A DNA stretch of 64,000 nt from DASSJF01 sp035934535. Its GTDB lineage: Bacteria > Sysuimicrobiota > Sysuimicrobiia > Sysuimicrobiales > Segetimicrobiaceae. The notes under the pieces were generated by a model that worked only from the letters and a program-made list of their open reading frames with translations, did no database searches and was not told the DNA's origin. The DNA lies in assembly GCA_035934535.1 (NCBI GenBank), contig DASYXS010000091.1, forward strand, positions 60,647 to 124,646. Direction: 5' to 3'. Below, piece by piece: positions 51,510-59,936 of this stretch. Every line of letters begins with the position of its first letter. Positions within the stretch are counted from its first letter, which is position 1. A program made the translations under genes and the position numbers.

Positions 51510-52943
51510 CTACGCGGGCGCCGGCGCCGCGGGACGGATGTTCTGGTTCACGCGGAAGAAATTCGTCGGATCGTAGCGTTCCTTGATCTTTGCCAGCCGG
51601 TCGTAGGTCTCCGGCCCGTATGCCGCGCGAACGCGCTCGGCCCCCTCGTCGCCGAGAAAGTTGAGATACGGGGCGCCCGTCGCAAACGGCTGCAGCGCGT
51701 CAAACGTCCGGCGCACCCACGCGACGTGGGGATCCGGCTGTTCGGCGGCGGTCCACAGGCCGACGACGTTCATCGCGTAGCGCGGCGTGCGGTGCCGGAA
51801 GGCGGTCGCATCGGGATTCACGCGGCTCACCGCGCCCTCGAGGTGATGGATGTGCAGCGTCGTCAACGGCGACAGCGGGCGCATCTTCGCCGTTTCCGCG
51901 AGCAGCGCGTCGATCGCGGCGTCCGAGAGGTCCGGGACGTAGTGCGTCTTCCAGTACGAATGGATCCCGTGCGGCGCGCTGGCATCGAACATGCCCTGGA
52001 GGACGGTGTACGGCACCGGTCCGAAGTGCGCCGCCGCGGGCGGCCCAAACGAGACCATCGGCTGCGCCACTCGCTGGCCGTCCTCCACGGTCCCCGCGTA
52101 ACAGGCGGCGATCGCGAGCATCGGCGTTCCGTGCAGCGGCTGCGGGATGAACGGCAGAGGCGGCGCGGCAATGAACGCCGCCATGGACGTCATTTCGTCC
52201 GGGAGCGTGGCGACCCACCGGTTGTAGAAGCGCAGCGCCTCGCGGGCCTTTTCGGCCGGATGGAAGACGGCGCCGCCGAACACGACGGGGCCCACCGGGT
52301 GGAGCCGGTATTCGAACGAGGTCACGACGCCGAAATTCCCGCCGCCGCCCCGCAGGGCCCAAAGGAGATCGGGATGGCTCGCGGCGCTCGCGGTCACGAG
52401 CCGGCCCTCCGCGGTCACAACGTCGGCGGAGAGCAGATTGTCGATCGTGAGGCCGTGCTTTCGCATGAGCCATCCGATGCCGCCGCCGAGCGTGAATCCG
52501 GCGATGCCGGTCGTCGTCACGAGCCCGCCGGTCGTCGCGAGCCCGAAGGCCTGCGTTTCGCGGTCGAACTCCCCCCAGGTCAGCCCCGGCTGCGCGCGTG
52601 CGGTCCTCGCCTCCGGGTCGACCCGCACCCCTTTCATCGGGGATAGGTCGATGACGATTCCGCCGTCGCACGTACCGAAGCCGGCGACGTTGTGCCCTCC
52701 GCCGCGCACCGCCGTCAGCAGGTTCTGCGCCCGGGCAAACCGGACGGAGGCCAGGACGTCGGCGACCCCCCGGCACCGGACGACGAGCCGGGGCCGCCTG
52801 TCGATGTACCCGTTCCATACCGCGCGGGCCGCGTCGTAGCCCCCGTCCCCCGGGACGATCACGTCGCCGGCGAGCTGTTCGCTGAATTCCCGGATCGCGG
52901 CCTCGTCCACAGCGCCGCCACTGCTTTCGGACCTGCCTGTCAT
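51510..52943 (-). CDS. FAD-binding oxidoreductase, berberine bridge enzyme type
   Basis: 477 aa. The N-terminal PCMH-type FAD domain has RGGGHNVAGFGTCDGGIV, with H84 as the expected covalent 8-alpha-histidyl FAD attachment; the Cys used by bicovalent members is not seen. GGLVTTTGIAGFTLGGGIGWL and LLWALRGGGGNFGVVTSFEY bind FAD, and the C-terminal BBE segment is ERYDPTNFFRVNQNI. Relatives oxidise sugars, alcohols or alkaloid-type substrates using O2. It lies 58 nt upstream of the ArsR gene, on the same strand, so the oxidase may belong to the same unit although the operator sits between them. Confidence 0.9.
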   Translation of the reverse strand: MTGRSESSGGAVDEAAIREFSEQLAGDVIVPGDGGYDAARAVWNGYIDRRPRLVVRCRGVADVLASVRFARAQNLLTAVRGGGHNVAGFGTCDGGIVIDLSPMKGVRVDPEARTARAQPGLTWGEFDRETQAFGLATTGGLVTTTGIAGFTLGGGIGWLMRKHGLTIDNLLSADVVTAEGRLVTASAASHPDLLWALRGGGGNFGVVTSFEYRLHPVGPVVFGGAVFHPAEKAREALRFYNRWVATLPDEMTSMAAFIAAPPLPFIPQPLHGTPMLAIAACYAGTVEDGQRVAQPMVSFGPPAAAHFGPVPYTVLQGMFDASAPHGIHSYWKTHYVPDLSDAAIDALLAETAKMRPLSPLTTLHIHHLEGAVSRVNPDATAFRHRTPRYAMNVVGLWTAAEQPDPHVAWVRRTFDALQPFATGAPYLNFLGDEGAERVRAAYGPETYDRLAKIKERYDPTNFFRVNQNIRPAAPAPA

Positions 52944-53095
52944 TCGGAATCCTCCGGTGAGCGCGTTGATGCGGGGCGTGCCTCGTTCAGTTCGGACTGC
53001 TTCATGTGTTGACCTGCCCGGAGCGCCGCGGCGCGGTTTCGAGGCGTACTATGGAAGCGAGCGGCGCGTATTCTGCGTCGCGGAGGAGGCCGATC

Positions 53096-53470
53096 ATGTT
53101 CGAGGAGATGCTGAACCGGTTCGGTCAGATCCATGAGCGCGCCACGGTGAAGACGGTGTTCGGCGAGCCGTATCAGGTCGACGGCCGCACGATCATTCCC
53201 GTGGCGAAAGTCTCGTTTGGCTTCGGGTTCGGCGGCGGCCGCGGCGATGCGAAGGACGGTGGCGCGGAAACATCCGGCCGCGGCGGCGCGGGTGGGGGCG
53301 GCGGCGGGCGCGTGTCCGTGCGGCCGGTCGCGGTGCTCGAGGTGGGCGCGGACGGGACCAAGGTGAAGCCTATCGTGGACGTGGCGCGGCTGGCGGCCGC
53401 CGGCATGATGCTGGTGGCGTGGAACATCTTCTGGATCACGTACACGGTGCGCCGCTGCAGGGCGCGGTGA
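53096..53470 (+). CDS. GerW/YtfJ-like sporulation-type protein
   Basis: 124 aa from ATG 53096 (GGAGGAGG about 7 nt upstream). It has the YtfJ/GerW layout: a short N-terminal helix, TVFGEPYQVDGRTIIPVAKVSFGFGFGGG, a Gly-rich linker, RVSVRPVAVLEVGADGTKVKPI and a C-terminal hydrophobic segment (MLVAWNIFWITY). In Bacillus the protein is needed for spore germination, but similar proteins exist in non-spore formers, so no claim about sporulation is made. The stop overlaps the next gene region. Confidence 0.8.
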   Translation: MFEEMLNRFGQIHERATVKTVFGEPYQVDGRTIIPVAKVSFGFGFGGGRGDAKDGGAETSGRGGAGGGGGGRVSVRPVAVLEVGADGTKVKPIVDVARLAAAGMMLVAWNIFWITYTVRRCRAR

Positions 53471-53505
53471 CAGGGACGCTTTCGCGTTCCGCCGAAGGCG
53501 AGGAC

Positions 53506-54201
53506 GTGACGACCGCACACCGTCCATGGATCGGCGTGAGCTGGCTGCCCGCCGAGCAGGCCGCGACCCATGCGTGCGTGCGCGCGGTGCGCGACGCCGG
53601 CGGGGAGCCGGTGCCGCTGCTCATCGAGGACGAGTCGTGGACGGCGACCCTGCCCCGTCTCGACGGCCTCGTGCTGACGGGCGGCAACGCCGTCGATCCG
53701 CGCCGCTACGGCGAAGAAAACCACGGCCTGTGCCGGCTCGTGATCCCCCGCCGGGACGATCTCGAGCAGGAGGCGCTCGAGCACTGCGTGCGCGGGGGGA
53801 AACCGGTGCTGGGCGTTTGCCGGGGCATGCAGTTCCTCAACGTCGCGCTCGGCGGCGCGATGATGCAGGATCTCCCCATCACCACCGTGGAGCACGAACA
53901 GGTGGGGGAGCGCTCGCGGTTTCACACCGTGGACGTGGCGGCGGGGACGCGGCTCGCCGCCGTCACCCACGCAGACGGACCGCTGCGGGTCAACAGCCGC
54001 CACCACCAGGGCCTGCGGGCGGCGCAGCTGGCGCCCGGATTGCGCATGACCGCCGTCGCCGCCGACGGAGTCGTCGAAGGGCTCGAGGCCGCGGACGGCC
54101 GGTTCATCGTGGGGGTCCAGTTTCATCCGGAGATGCCCGGCGAGGTGCCGGAGGCGGCGCCGATGTTCGGCCTGCTGGTGTCACGCGCCCGCGATCGATG
54201 A
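53506..54201 (+). CDS. Gamma-glutamyl hydrolase, PuuD/peptidase C26 type
   Basis: Class I glutamine amidotransferase-like hydrolase, 231 aa from GTG 53506 (GAAGG 7 nt upstream); GTG 53467, overlapping the previous stop, is an alternative. The nucleophile Cys is in GVCRGMQFLNVALGG, and the catalytic His-Glu are in VGVQFHPEMPG. LTGGNAVDPRRYGEE is characteristic of the gamma-glutamyl-GABA hydrolase branch. It would cleave gamma-glutamyl amides, and fits the neighbouring peptide importer. The glutamine-synthetase-like gene at 29959-31344 could make such amides. Confidence 0.88.
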   Translation: MTTAHRPWIGVSWLPAEQAATHACVRAVRDAGGEPVPLLIEDESWTATLPRLDGLVLTGGNAVDPRRYGEENHGLCRLVIPRRDDLEQEALEHCVRGGKPVLGVCRGMQFLNVALGGAMMQDLPITTVEHEQVGERSRFHTVDVAAGTRLAAVTHADGPLRVNSRHHQGLRAAQLAPGLRMTAVAADGVVEGLEAADGRFIVGVQFHPEMPGEVPEAAPMFGLLVSRARDR

Positions 54202-54222
54202 GTTGAGCCGGGGGGCTCGCTG

Positions 54223-55176
54223 ATGGCCGCGTACGCCGTCCGCCGGCTGCTTCAGGCCGTCCCGCTGCTGGTGGGGATCTCGTTCGTCGCCTTCGTTATC
54301 CTCCGGCTCGCTCCCGGCGGGCCGATGGCCGTGTACGCGCAGAATCCCAGCATGACCGAGGCCGACATGCGGCGGATCGAGCATCTGCTCGGCCTCGATC
54401 AGCCGGTGTACGTGCAGTACGTCAAGTGGGCGGCGGGGACGCTTACGGGGCACCTCGGGTACTCGTACCGCACGGGCCGCCCGGTCGGCGGCGTGATCCT
54501 CGAGCGCGTGCCGGCGACGCTCGAGTTGATGGCCACGGCATACCTCGTCGCGATCGTGCTGGGCGTCGTCACGGGTGTGATCAGCGCGGTGAAGCGGTAC
54601 AGCGTCTTCGACTACATCGCGACCCCCGCGGCGATGATCGGCCTGTCGATCCCGATCTTTTGGTTCGGCCTGCTGGTGATCATCTACTTTGCCGCGACGC
54701 TGCACTGGATCCCGTCCGGCGGCATCGCCACGCTGGGCGCGCCGTTCTCGCTCGGCGATCGCCTCGCGCATCTGGCCGGCCCGGCCGGCGTGCTGGGGCT
54801 GTGGATGACCGCGACCTGGAGCCGGTACTGCCGCTCGAGCGTGCTGGAGGTCCTGGGCCAGGACTACGTGCGGACCGCGCGCGCGAAGGGCCTGCGCGAG
54901 CGGGTGGTGCTGATGCGGCACACCGTGCGCAACGCGCTGATCCCGCTCGTGACGCTCGCGGGTCTTGAATTCCGCAACCTGCTCGGCGGTGCGCTCGTCA
55001 CCGAAACGGTGTTCTCCTGGCCCGGCATCGGGCGGCTGTACCTCGACTCGCTCAACAACCAGGACTACTCCGTGATCCTCGGACTGCTTCTCATGTCCTC
55101 GGTCGCGGTGCTGGCCGGCAGCCTGCTCGCCGATCTGTTCTACGCGGTGGCCGATCCGCGGGTGCGGCTTGCGTAG
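54223..55176 (+). CDS. dppB: ABC transporter permease, DppB/OppB type (cassette 4)
   Basis: Permease, 317 aa, from ATG 54223. Hallmarks are YAVRRLLQAVPLLVGISFVAFV, LAPGGPMAV, the EAA loop DYVRTARAKGLRERVVLMRH, and TETVFSWPGIGRLYLDSL. It follows the gamma-glutamyl hydrolase by 21 nt and precedes DppC. No ATPase is encoded in this cassette. Confidence 0.93.
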   Translation: MAAYAVRRLLQAVPLLVGISFVAFVILRLAPGGPMAVYAQNPSMTEADMRRIEHLLGLDQPVYVQYVKWAAGTLTGHLGYSYRTGRPVGGVILERVPATLELMATAYLVAIVLGVVTGVISAVKRYSVFDYIATPAAMIGLSIPIFWFGLLVIIYFAATLHWIPSGGIATLGAPFSLGDRLAHLAGPAGVLGLWMTATWSRYCRSSVLEVLGQDYVRTARAKGLRERVVLMRHTVRNALIPLVTLAGLEFRNLLGGALVTETVFSWPGIGRLYLDSLNNQDYSVILGLLLMSSVAVLAGSLLADLFYAVADPRVRLA

Positions 55177-56065
55177 CGCCGCGATCGACGGCCGCGTCGC
55201 GGGCTCGTCCGTGCGCACCCGCACCCGGGCGGGGATGATCACGCAGCGCTTTCTGCGCCACCGGCTCGGCGTCGCCGGCGCCGCGGTGGTGATCCTGCTG
55301 GTGCTGCTGACCGCGCTGGCGCCGGTCGTGGCGCCGCATAACCCCCTCTACATCGACGTCGCGTACAAGTTCGCGCCGCCGGGCGCGCACGGGTTCCCGC
55401 TCGGCGCGGACGAGCTCGGCCGCGACGTGCTGAGCCGGCTGCTCTACGCCGGGCGCGTCTCCCTCGCGGTCGGACTCATCACGGCCGTGATCGCCGTGCT
55501 GGCGGGGTCTGTGCTCGGCGTCGTCGCGGGCCACTACGGCGGTCTGTGCGATACCGTGGTGATGCGCGTCGCCGACGTGCTGCTGGCGATGCCGACGATC
55601 TTTCTGCTGCTCGGGCTCGCCGCGTTCCTGAGGCCCAGCGTCTTCGCGATCACGCTCATCATCGGATTCAACTCCTGGATGCCGGTGGCGCGCCTCGTCC
55701 GGGGCCAAATCCTGTCGCTGCGGCAGCAGGAGTTCATCGACGCCGCCCGCGCGGCCGGCTCGCCCGACAGCCGGGTGATGTTCCGGGAGCTGCTGCCGAA
55801 CGCGCTCGCGCCTGTCCTGGTCGCCGCGACATTGACGGTCGCGACCGCGATCCTCCTCGAGTCGTCGTTGAGCTATCTCGGCTACGGCATCCAGCCCCCC
55901 GCGGCGAGCTGGGGGAACATGCTCAACAACGCGCAGACCTACGTCTTCTACGCGCCCTGGGCCGCGATCTATCCGGGACTCATGATCACGATCACCGTGC
56001 TGAGCTTCAACTTTGCGGGCGACGCGCTCCGGGACGCGCTCGATCCGCGCACCGGCCGCGGGTGA
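55169..56065 (+). CDS. dppC: ABC transporter permease, DppC/OppC type (cassette 4)
   Basis: Permease, up to 298 aa. TTG 55169 would overlap the DppB stop; ATG 55235 (MITQRFLRHRLG) is an equally good start given the short cytoplasmic N-terminus usual in DppC. LGADELGRDVLSRLLYAGRVSLAVG is the DppC motif, and the EAA-like loop is FIDAARAAGSPDSRVMFRELLPN. It is followed by the SBP gene of cassette 4. Confidence 0.9.
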   Translation: MRSAAIDGRVAGSSVRTRTRAGMITQRFLRHRLGVAGAAVVILLVLLTALAPVVAPHNPLYIDVAYKFAPPGAHGFPLGADELGRDVLSRLLYAGRVSLAVGLITAVIAVLAGSVLGVVAGHYGGLCDTVVMRVADVLLAMPTIFLLLGLAAFLRPSVFAITLIIGFNSWMPVARLVRGQILSLRQQEFIDAARAAGSPDSRVMFRELLPNALAPVLVAATLTVATAILLESSLSYLGYGIQPPAASWGNMLNNAQTYVFYAPWAAIYPGLMITITVLSFNFAGDALRDALDPRTGRG

Positions 56066-56127
56066 CGCGAACCCGCGGGGAGGACACTGATTCGACATGC
56101 ACTGTGACATAGAAGGGGGGAGGGAGC

Positions 56128-57858
56128 ATGAGCAGGCACCATCGGGAGGGGCAGGACGAGCGAGGGGACACCGTCCGGGTGTCCGATCTCCGGGCGCGTG
56201 TGACGCGGCGTCGGTTGTTGCGGCACGCGGCCGCGGCCGCCGGAGGCGCCGCCGCGGCCGGGCTGGTCGGAACTCAGGCACTCGGCGGATTGACCGAGGC
56301 GTTCGCGGCGGCGGCGCCCCGCCGCGGCGGCCAGGTCATCGAAGGCCTGTCGCAGGAGCCCGTGAACTTCAATCCGATCATGCCGTGGATCGAAGTCCAG
56401 CGCGGCGTGCACATGGACCTCTTCGACGCGCTGTGGAAATTGGACCCGGCGGGGCGGCTGATTCCCAACCTCGCGGCGGAGATCCCCACGGTCGCCAACG
56501 GCGGCATCACGGGCGGCGGCACGGGGTACACGGTCAAGCTGCGGCGCAACGCGCGCTGGCACGACGGCCAGCCGCTGACGGCCCGCGACGTCGTGTTCAC
56601 GTGGCAGACCCTGATGAACCCGAAGGTGACGTCCTTCTCGACCGTCGGGTACGACCAGATCGCGACAATGGACGCCCCGGACGACTACACGGTTCACTTC
56701 ACGCTGAAGGAGCCCTACGCGCCGCTCATGGCCGTGCTCTCCGACATGTACGTCGTGCCCGAGCACATTCTGAGCAAGAGCGCCGACATCAACAAGGACG
56801 ACTTCAACACCAAGCACCCGGTCGGCAGCGGCGCGTTCAAGTTCGTGGAGTGGGCCGCGGGCGACCACATCACCCTCGAGGCCAACCGCGTGTACCACGG
56901 GCCGGGTCCGTACCTCGACCGGCTGGTGCGCAAGTACATCCCGGATCTCACCGTGATGTTCACGCAGTTCCGGAATCGAGAGATCGACATCACGGGCACG
57001 CAGGGCATCCCGATCGACTTGTACCCCGAGGCGAAGAAGCTGCCGGCGGCGCAGGCCAAGGTGCTGCTGACGCCGAGCACGACCTACGAGTCCATCGCGC
57101 TCAACTTCATGAACCCGCTGTTCCAGGACCGGCGCGTCCGCCAAGCGCTCTACTACGGCATGGACAAGCGGCCAATCGTCAACGGCATCTTTCAGGGCCT
57201 GGTGCAGGAGGCAGAGACGTACGTGCCGCCGCAGTCCTGGGCGTACGATCCCCGCGTGAAAGGGGCGCATAAGTACAACCCCGACCTGGCCAAGCAGCTG
57301 CTCGACCGCTCGGGATGGACGCCGGGTCCGGACGGCATCCGCGTCAAGAACGGGCAGCGGCTCGCGTTCGACAACTCGACGACCTCCGGCAACAAGGTGC
57401 GCGAGCAGATCCAACAGATTCTCCAGCAGCAGTGGCGGCAGATCGGCGTGGACATGCGGATCAGCAACATGCCGGCCTCGGTGCTGTTCGGCGACTTCTA
57501 CCGGCTCTCGCGGTTCCAGACGGTGCTGATCGGCATCGCGATGGGGCCCGATCCGGACCACACCTTCCGGCTGCACAGCAAGTACATTCCGATCCGCGGC
57601 GGCAAAGGCCGCAACGCCATCGTCTACGACAACCCCGAGGTGGACCGCCTGCTCGACGCCGGCGTGCGCGAGATCGATCAGGCCAAGCGCAAAGCGATCT
57701 ATGCGCATCTGCAGGAGGTGCTGGCCGTCGACCTCCCGCACCTGCCGATCTACCACTACGTCGGCATCACGGGCGTCAACGCGCGCCTCGCGGGCTACAC
57801 GCCCAATTCCAACGTCGTCGACGGCAGCTGGAACTCGAACACCTGGTGGATGCGGTAG
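56128..57858 (+). CDS. Family 5 extracellular solute-binding protein, Tat signal (cassette 4)
   Basis: Ligand-binding subunit of cassette 4, 576 aa from ATG 56128 (GGGGGGAGGG site). The N-terminus VTRRRLLRHAAAAAGGAAAAG is a twin-arginine signal, unlike the Sec signals of the other family 5 proteins here. Blocks: QEPVNFNPIMPWIE, YTVKLRRNARWHDGQPL, HPVGSGAFKFVEW, RRVRQALYYGMDKRPIV and LPHLPIYHYVGITG. Tat export suggests folding before secretion. The gene ends one base before the convergent beta-lactamase-like gene. Confidence 0.92.
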   Translation: MSRHHREGQDERGDTVRVSDLRARVTRRRLLRHAAAAAGGAAAAGLVGTQALGGLTEAFAAAAPRRGGQVIEGLSQEPVNFNPIMPWIEVQRGVHMDLFDALWKLDPAGRLIPNLAAEIPTVANGGITGGGTGYTVKLRRNARWHDGQPLTARDVVFTWQTLMNPKVTSFSTVGYDQIATMDAPDDYTVHFTLKEPYAPLMAVLSDMYVVPEHILSKSADINKDDFNTKHPVGSGAFKFVEWAAGDHITLEANRVYHGPGPYLDRLVRKYIPDLTVMFTQFRNREIDITGTQGIPIDLYPEAKKLPAAQAKVLLTPSTTYESIALNFMNPLFQDRRVRQALYYGMDKRPIVNGIFQGLVQEAETYVPPQSWAYDPRVKGAHKYNPDLAKQLLDRSGWTPGPDGIRVKNGQRLAFDNSTTSGNKVREQIQQILQQQWRQIGVDMRISNMPASVLFGDFYRLSRFQTVLIGIAMGPDPDHTFRLHSKYIPIRGGKGRNAIVYDNPEVDRLLDAGVREIDQAKRKAIYAHLQEVLAVDLPHLPIYHYVGITGVNARLAGYTPNSNVVDGSWNSNTWWMR

Positions 57859-57859
57859 C

Positions 57860-58750
57860 TCAGGACGGCTTTGCGAGCGCGTCCCAGCAGGTCCGGCTGA
57901 GCCGGGCGATGTGCGCCGTCGCGACGGCCTTGCCCGGCTCGCCGTTCGCCAGGACGCGCGGCACGGGATAGGTGTAGACGGTCAGGACGAACAACGGCCG
58001 GTCGTCCTGGAAGACGATGCCGCAGTCGCACACGGCGTTGCCGCCGGTACCGGTCTTGTGCGCCACCTTGGTCCCGGCGGGCAGCAGCGCGGGCAGGCGC
58101 GCGACGAGATTCTGCCAGCTCAGGATGTCGATCGCGTACCGGCAGAGCGCCGGGGTGGAGCCCAGACGCGTCGCGGCGGCTTCGTCTTCCGCTCCGCGCA
58201 GGATCCTCTCAAGTAAGTGGCCGACGTCCGCCGGGGTCGTCGCGTTCAATCGGCCGACGTCGTGCGGCGGGACCTCGCCCGGCGGCATCAGCGGGTAGTT
58301 TTCTTGCGGGATGCCGGCGCGGTGCGCCGTGCCGGTCATGCCGATCGAGCGGCAGAACTCGTTGATCCGGTCGAGGCCGACCAGGTCGGCGATCGTGCCG
58401 GTGCACACGTTGTCGCTCACGATGATCATCATGACGAGATAGTCGTGAAGCGTGAGCGTCGAGCCGGGCCGGAAGTGCTGCATGCAGCCGCTGTCGCTGA
58501 TCTGGTACCGTGCTTCGATCGTAATCCGTTGCTCGAGCGCGAGACGCCCGGCGTGGACGTCGCGCAGCGCCGCCATCAGGATCGAGATCTTGCGCGTGCT
58601 CGCCGACGGCACCACCACGTCGCCGCGCCGGTTCGCCGACGCGCCGCCGCGCAGGTCTTTGAAATACCAGCCGGTCTCGAACGGCTGCGCCGCGCACAGC
58701 TCGTTGAGCGAGGCCGCGAGTTGGTCGCGCGCCGTGATCATGCCGGGCAC
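57860..58750 (-). CDS. Class A beta-lactamase-like serine hydrolase
   Basis: 296 aa, no signal peptide. The three penicillin-binding motifs are present: S51-T-R-K54, S112-D-N and K232-T-G. The omega-loop EPELN motif with its general-base Glu cannot be recognised; where class A enzymes have it there is PQENYPLMPPGEV, followed by GRLNATTPADVG. It therefore may not hydrolyse beta-lactams and could act on peptides or esters. The lack of an export signal is also unusual. The start GTG 58750 is tentative. Confidence 0.8.
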   Translation of the reverse strand: MPGMITARDQLAASLNELCAAQPFETGWYFKDLRGGASANRRGDVVVPSASTRKISILMAALRDVHAGRLALEQRITIEARYQISDSGCMQHFRPGSTLTLHDYLVMMIIVSDNVCTGTIADLVGLDRINEFCRSIGMTGTAHRAGIPQENYPLMPPGEVPPHDVGRLNATTPADVGHLLERILRGAEDEAAATRLGSTPALCRYAIDILSWQNLVARLPALLPAGTKVAHKTGTGGNAVCDCGIVFQDDRPLFVLTVYTYPVPRVLANGEPGKAVATAHIARLSRTCWDALAKPS

Positions 58751-58761
58751 ACCGCCTTCGC

Positions 58762-59637
58762 CTAGACTCGGGTCAGGGTCTCATATTCCTCGTCGCTGAG
58801 CCGCACCCCCGCGGCGGCGACGTTCTCCTCCAGATGCTCCGGCGATCCGGTGCCGGGGATCGGGAGCACCGCGGGCGAGCGGCGCAGCAGCCACGCGAGC
58901 GCGACCTGCGCCGGGGTGGCCGAGTGCTTCAACGCGACCGTTGCGAGGTTCGCCGCGAGCGTCTTGCCGCCGCGCCGCGCGGCGGCCAGCGGGGCCCAGG
59001 GCAGAAAGGCGAGACCCTCGCGCGCGCATGCGTCGACGACGTCGTCGGACTCCCGTTCGGCGAGGCTGTACTCGTTCTGCACGGAGACGATGCGGGCGAC
59101 GGCCTGCGCCCGGCGCAGCTGCTCGACCGAGACGTTGGAGACCCCGATGTGCCGGATCTTGCCCTGTGTCTGCATCTCCGCGAGCGTCCCGACCGACTCT
59201 TCGATTGGGACCTTCGGGTCGACGGTGTGCAGCTGATAGAGGTCGATCCGCTCGAGCCGCAGGCGGCGGAGGCTGCCGTCCAGCGCCTCGCGCAGGTGCG
59301 CCGGCCGGCCCCTCGCCACCCAGGCGCCTCCCGGGCGAATGAATCCCGCCTTCGTCGCGATGACGAGCCCCGCCGGATACGGATGCAGGGCCTCGGCGAT
59401 CAGCTCTTCGGAGGCGCCGGGACCGTACGAGTCCGCGGTGTCGACGAGCGTAATCCCGAGATCGACGGCCCGGCGTAAGACGCCGAGGGCGCGGGCGCGA
59501 TCGCGCGGCGGCCCGAGGCCTCCGCGTCCGAGGATGCGCAGTGCGCCGAAGCCGAGCCGCGCGGCGCGCAGATCACCGCCGAGGACGATGGTGCCGGCGG
59601 CCGCCGCGGGAGGAGCAGGGGGGACGGGGTCAGGCAT
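58762..59637 (-). CDS. Aldo/keto reductase
   Basis: NADPH-dependent oxidoreductase, 291 aa from ATG 59637. The catalytic tetrad is visible: LVDTADSYGPGASEEL (Asp, Tyr), VIATKAGF (Lys), DLYQLHTVDPKVP (His). The cofactor region is QGKIRHIGVSNVSVEQL and LPIPGTGSPEHLEEN. It resembles AKR family members such as YajO/oxidoreductase-type enzymes. The substrate is unknown; the neighbouring genes suggest no pathway. Eleven nt separate it from the beta-lactamase-like gene downstream. Confidence 0.92.
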   Translation of the reverse strand: MPDPVPPAPPAAAAGTIVLGGDLRAARLGFGALRILGRGGLGPPRDRARALGVLRRAVDLGITLVDTADSYGPGASEELIAEALHPYPAGLVIATKAGFIRPGGAWVARGRPAHLREALDGSLRRLRLERIDLYQLHTVDPKVPIEESVGTLAEMQTQGKIRHIGVSNVSVEQLRRAQAVARIVSVQNEYSLAERESDDVVDACAREGLAFLPWAPLAAARRGGKTLAANLATVALKHSATPAQVALAWLLRRSPAVLPIPGTGSPEHLEENVAAAGVRLSDEEYETLTRV

Positions 59638-59747
59638 CTCGGGTCTGCCCTTTCGGCCGCGCCGCGCCGGCACCTTCGCGCCGGCAGCGGCCCAAGCCCT
59701 GTGTTAGACTGAGAAGTCACTTCCGAGCGGCCGAAAGGGATGATGAG

Positions 59748-59936
59748 ATGAGACGGGATCAGCGACAGACCGGCAGCGCCCGCACCGCCAAGCCGACGAA
59801 GATGGAATTGATCTGGGCGATCCGCAAACCCGGGCCGGCGGGCCCGTTTCCGTGGGACCCGTCGATGCCCGACACCCGGAAGCCCTCCAAGCGGGAGCAG
59901 CGGCGGTCGTACGAGTTTAATTCCCAGAAGGCCTAG
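59748..59936 (+). CDS. Small basic protein (62 aa)
   Basis: 62 aa from ATG 59748 with an AAGGGA site 7 nt upstream. It is very basic and Pro/Arg/Lys-rich (PTKMELIWAIRKPGPAGPFPW, KPSKREQRRSYEF), suggesting nucleic-acid or ribosome binding. I know no family. Its stop lies 20 nt inside the 3' end of the convergent TPP enzyme gene. It is divergent from the aldo/keto reductase gene. Confidence 0.55.
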   Translation: MRRDQRQTGSARTAKPTKMELIWAIRKPGPAGPFPWDPSMPDTRKPSKREQRRSYEFNSQKA

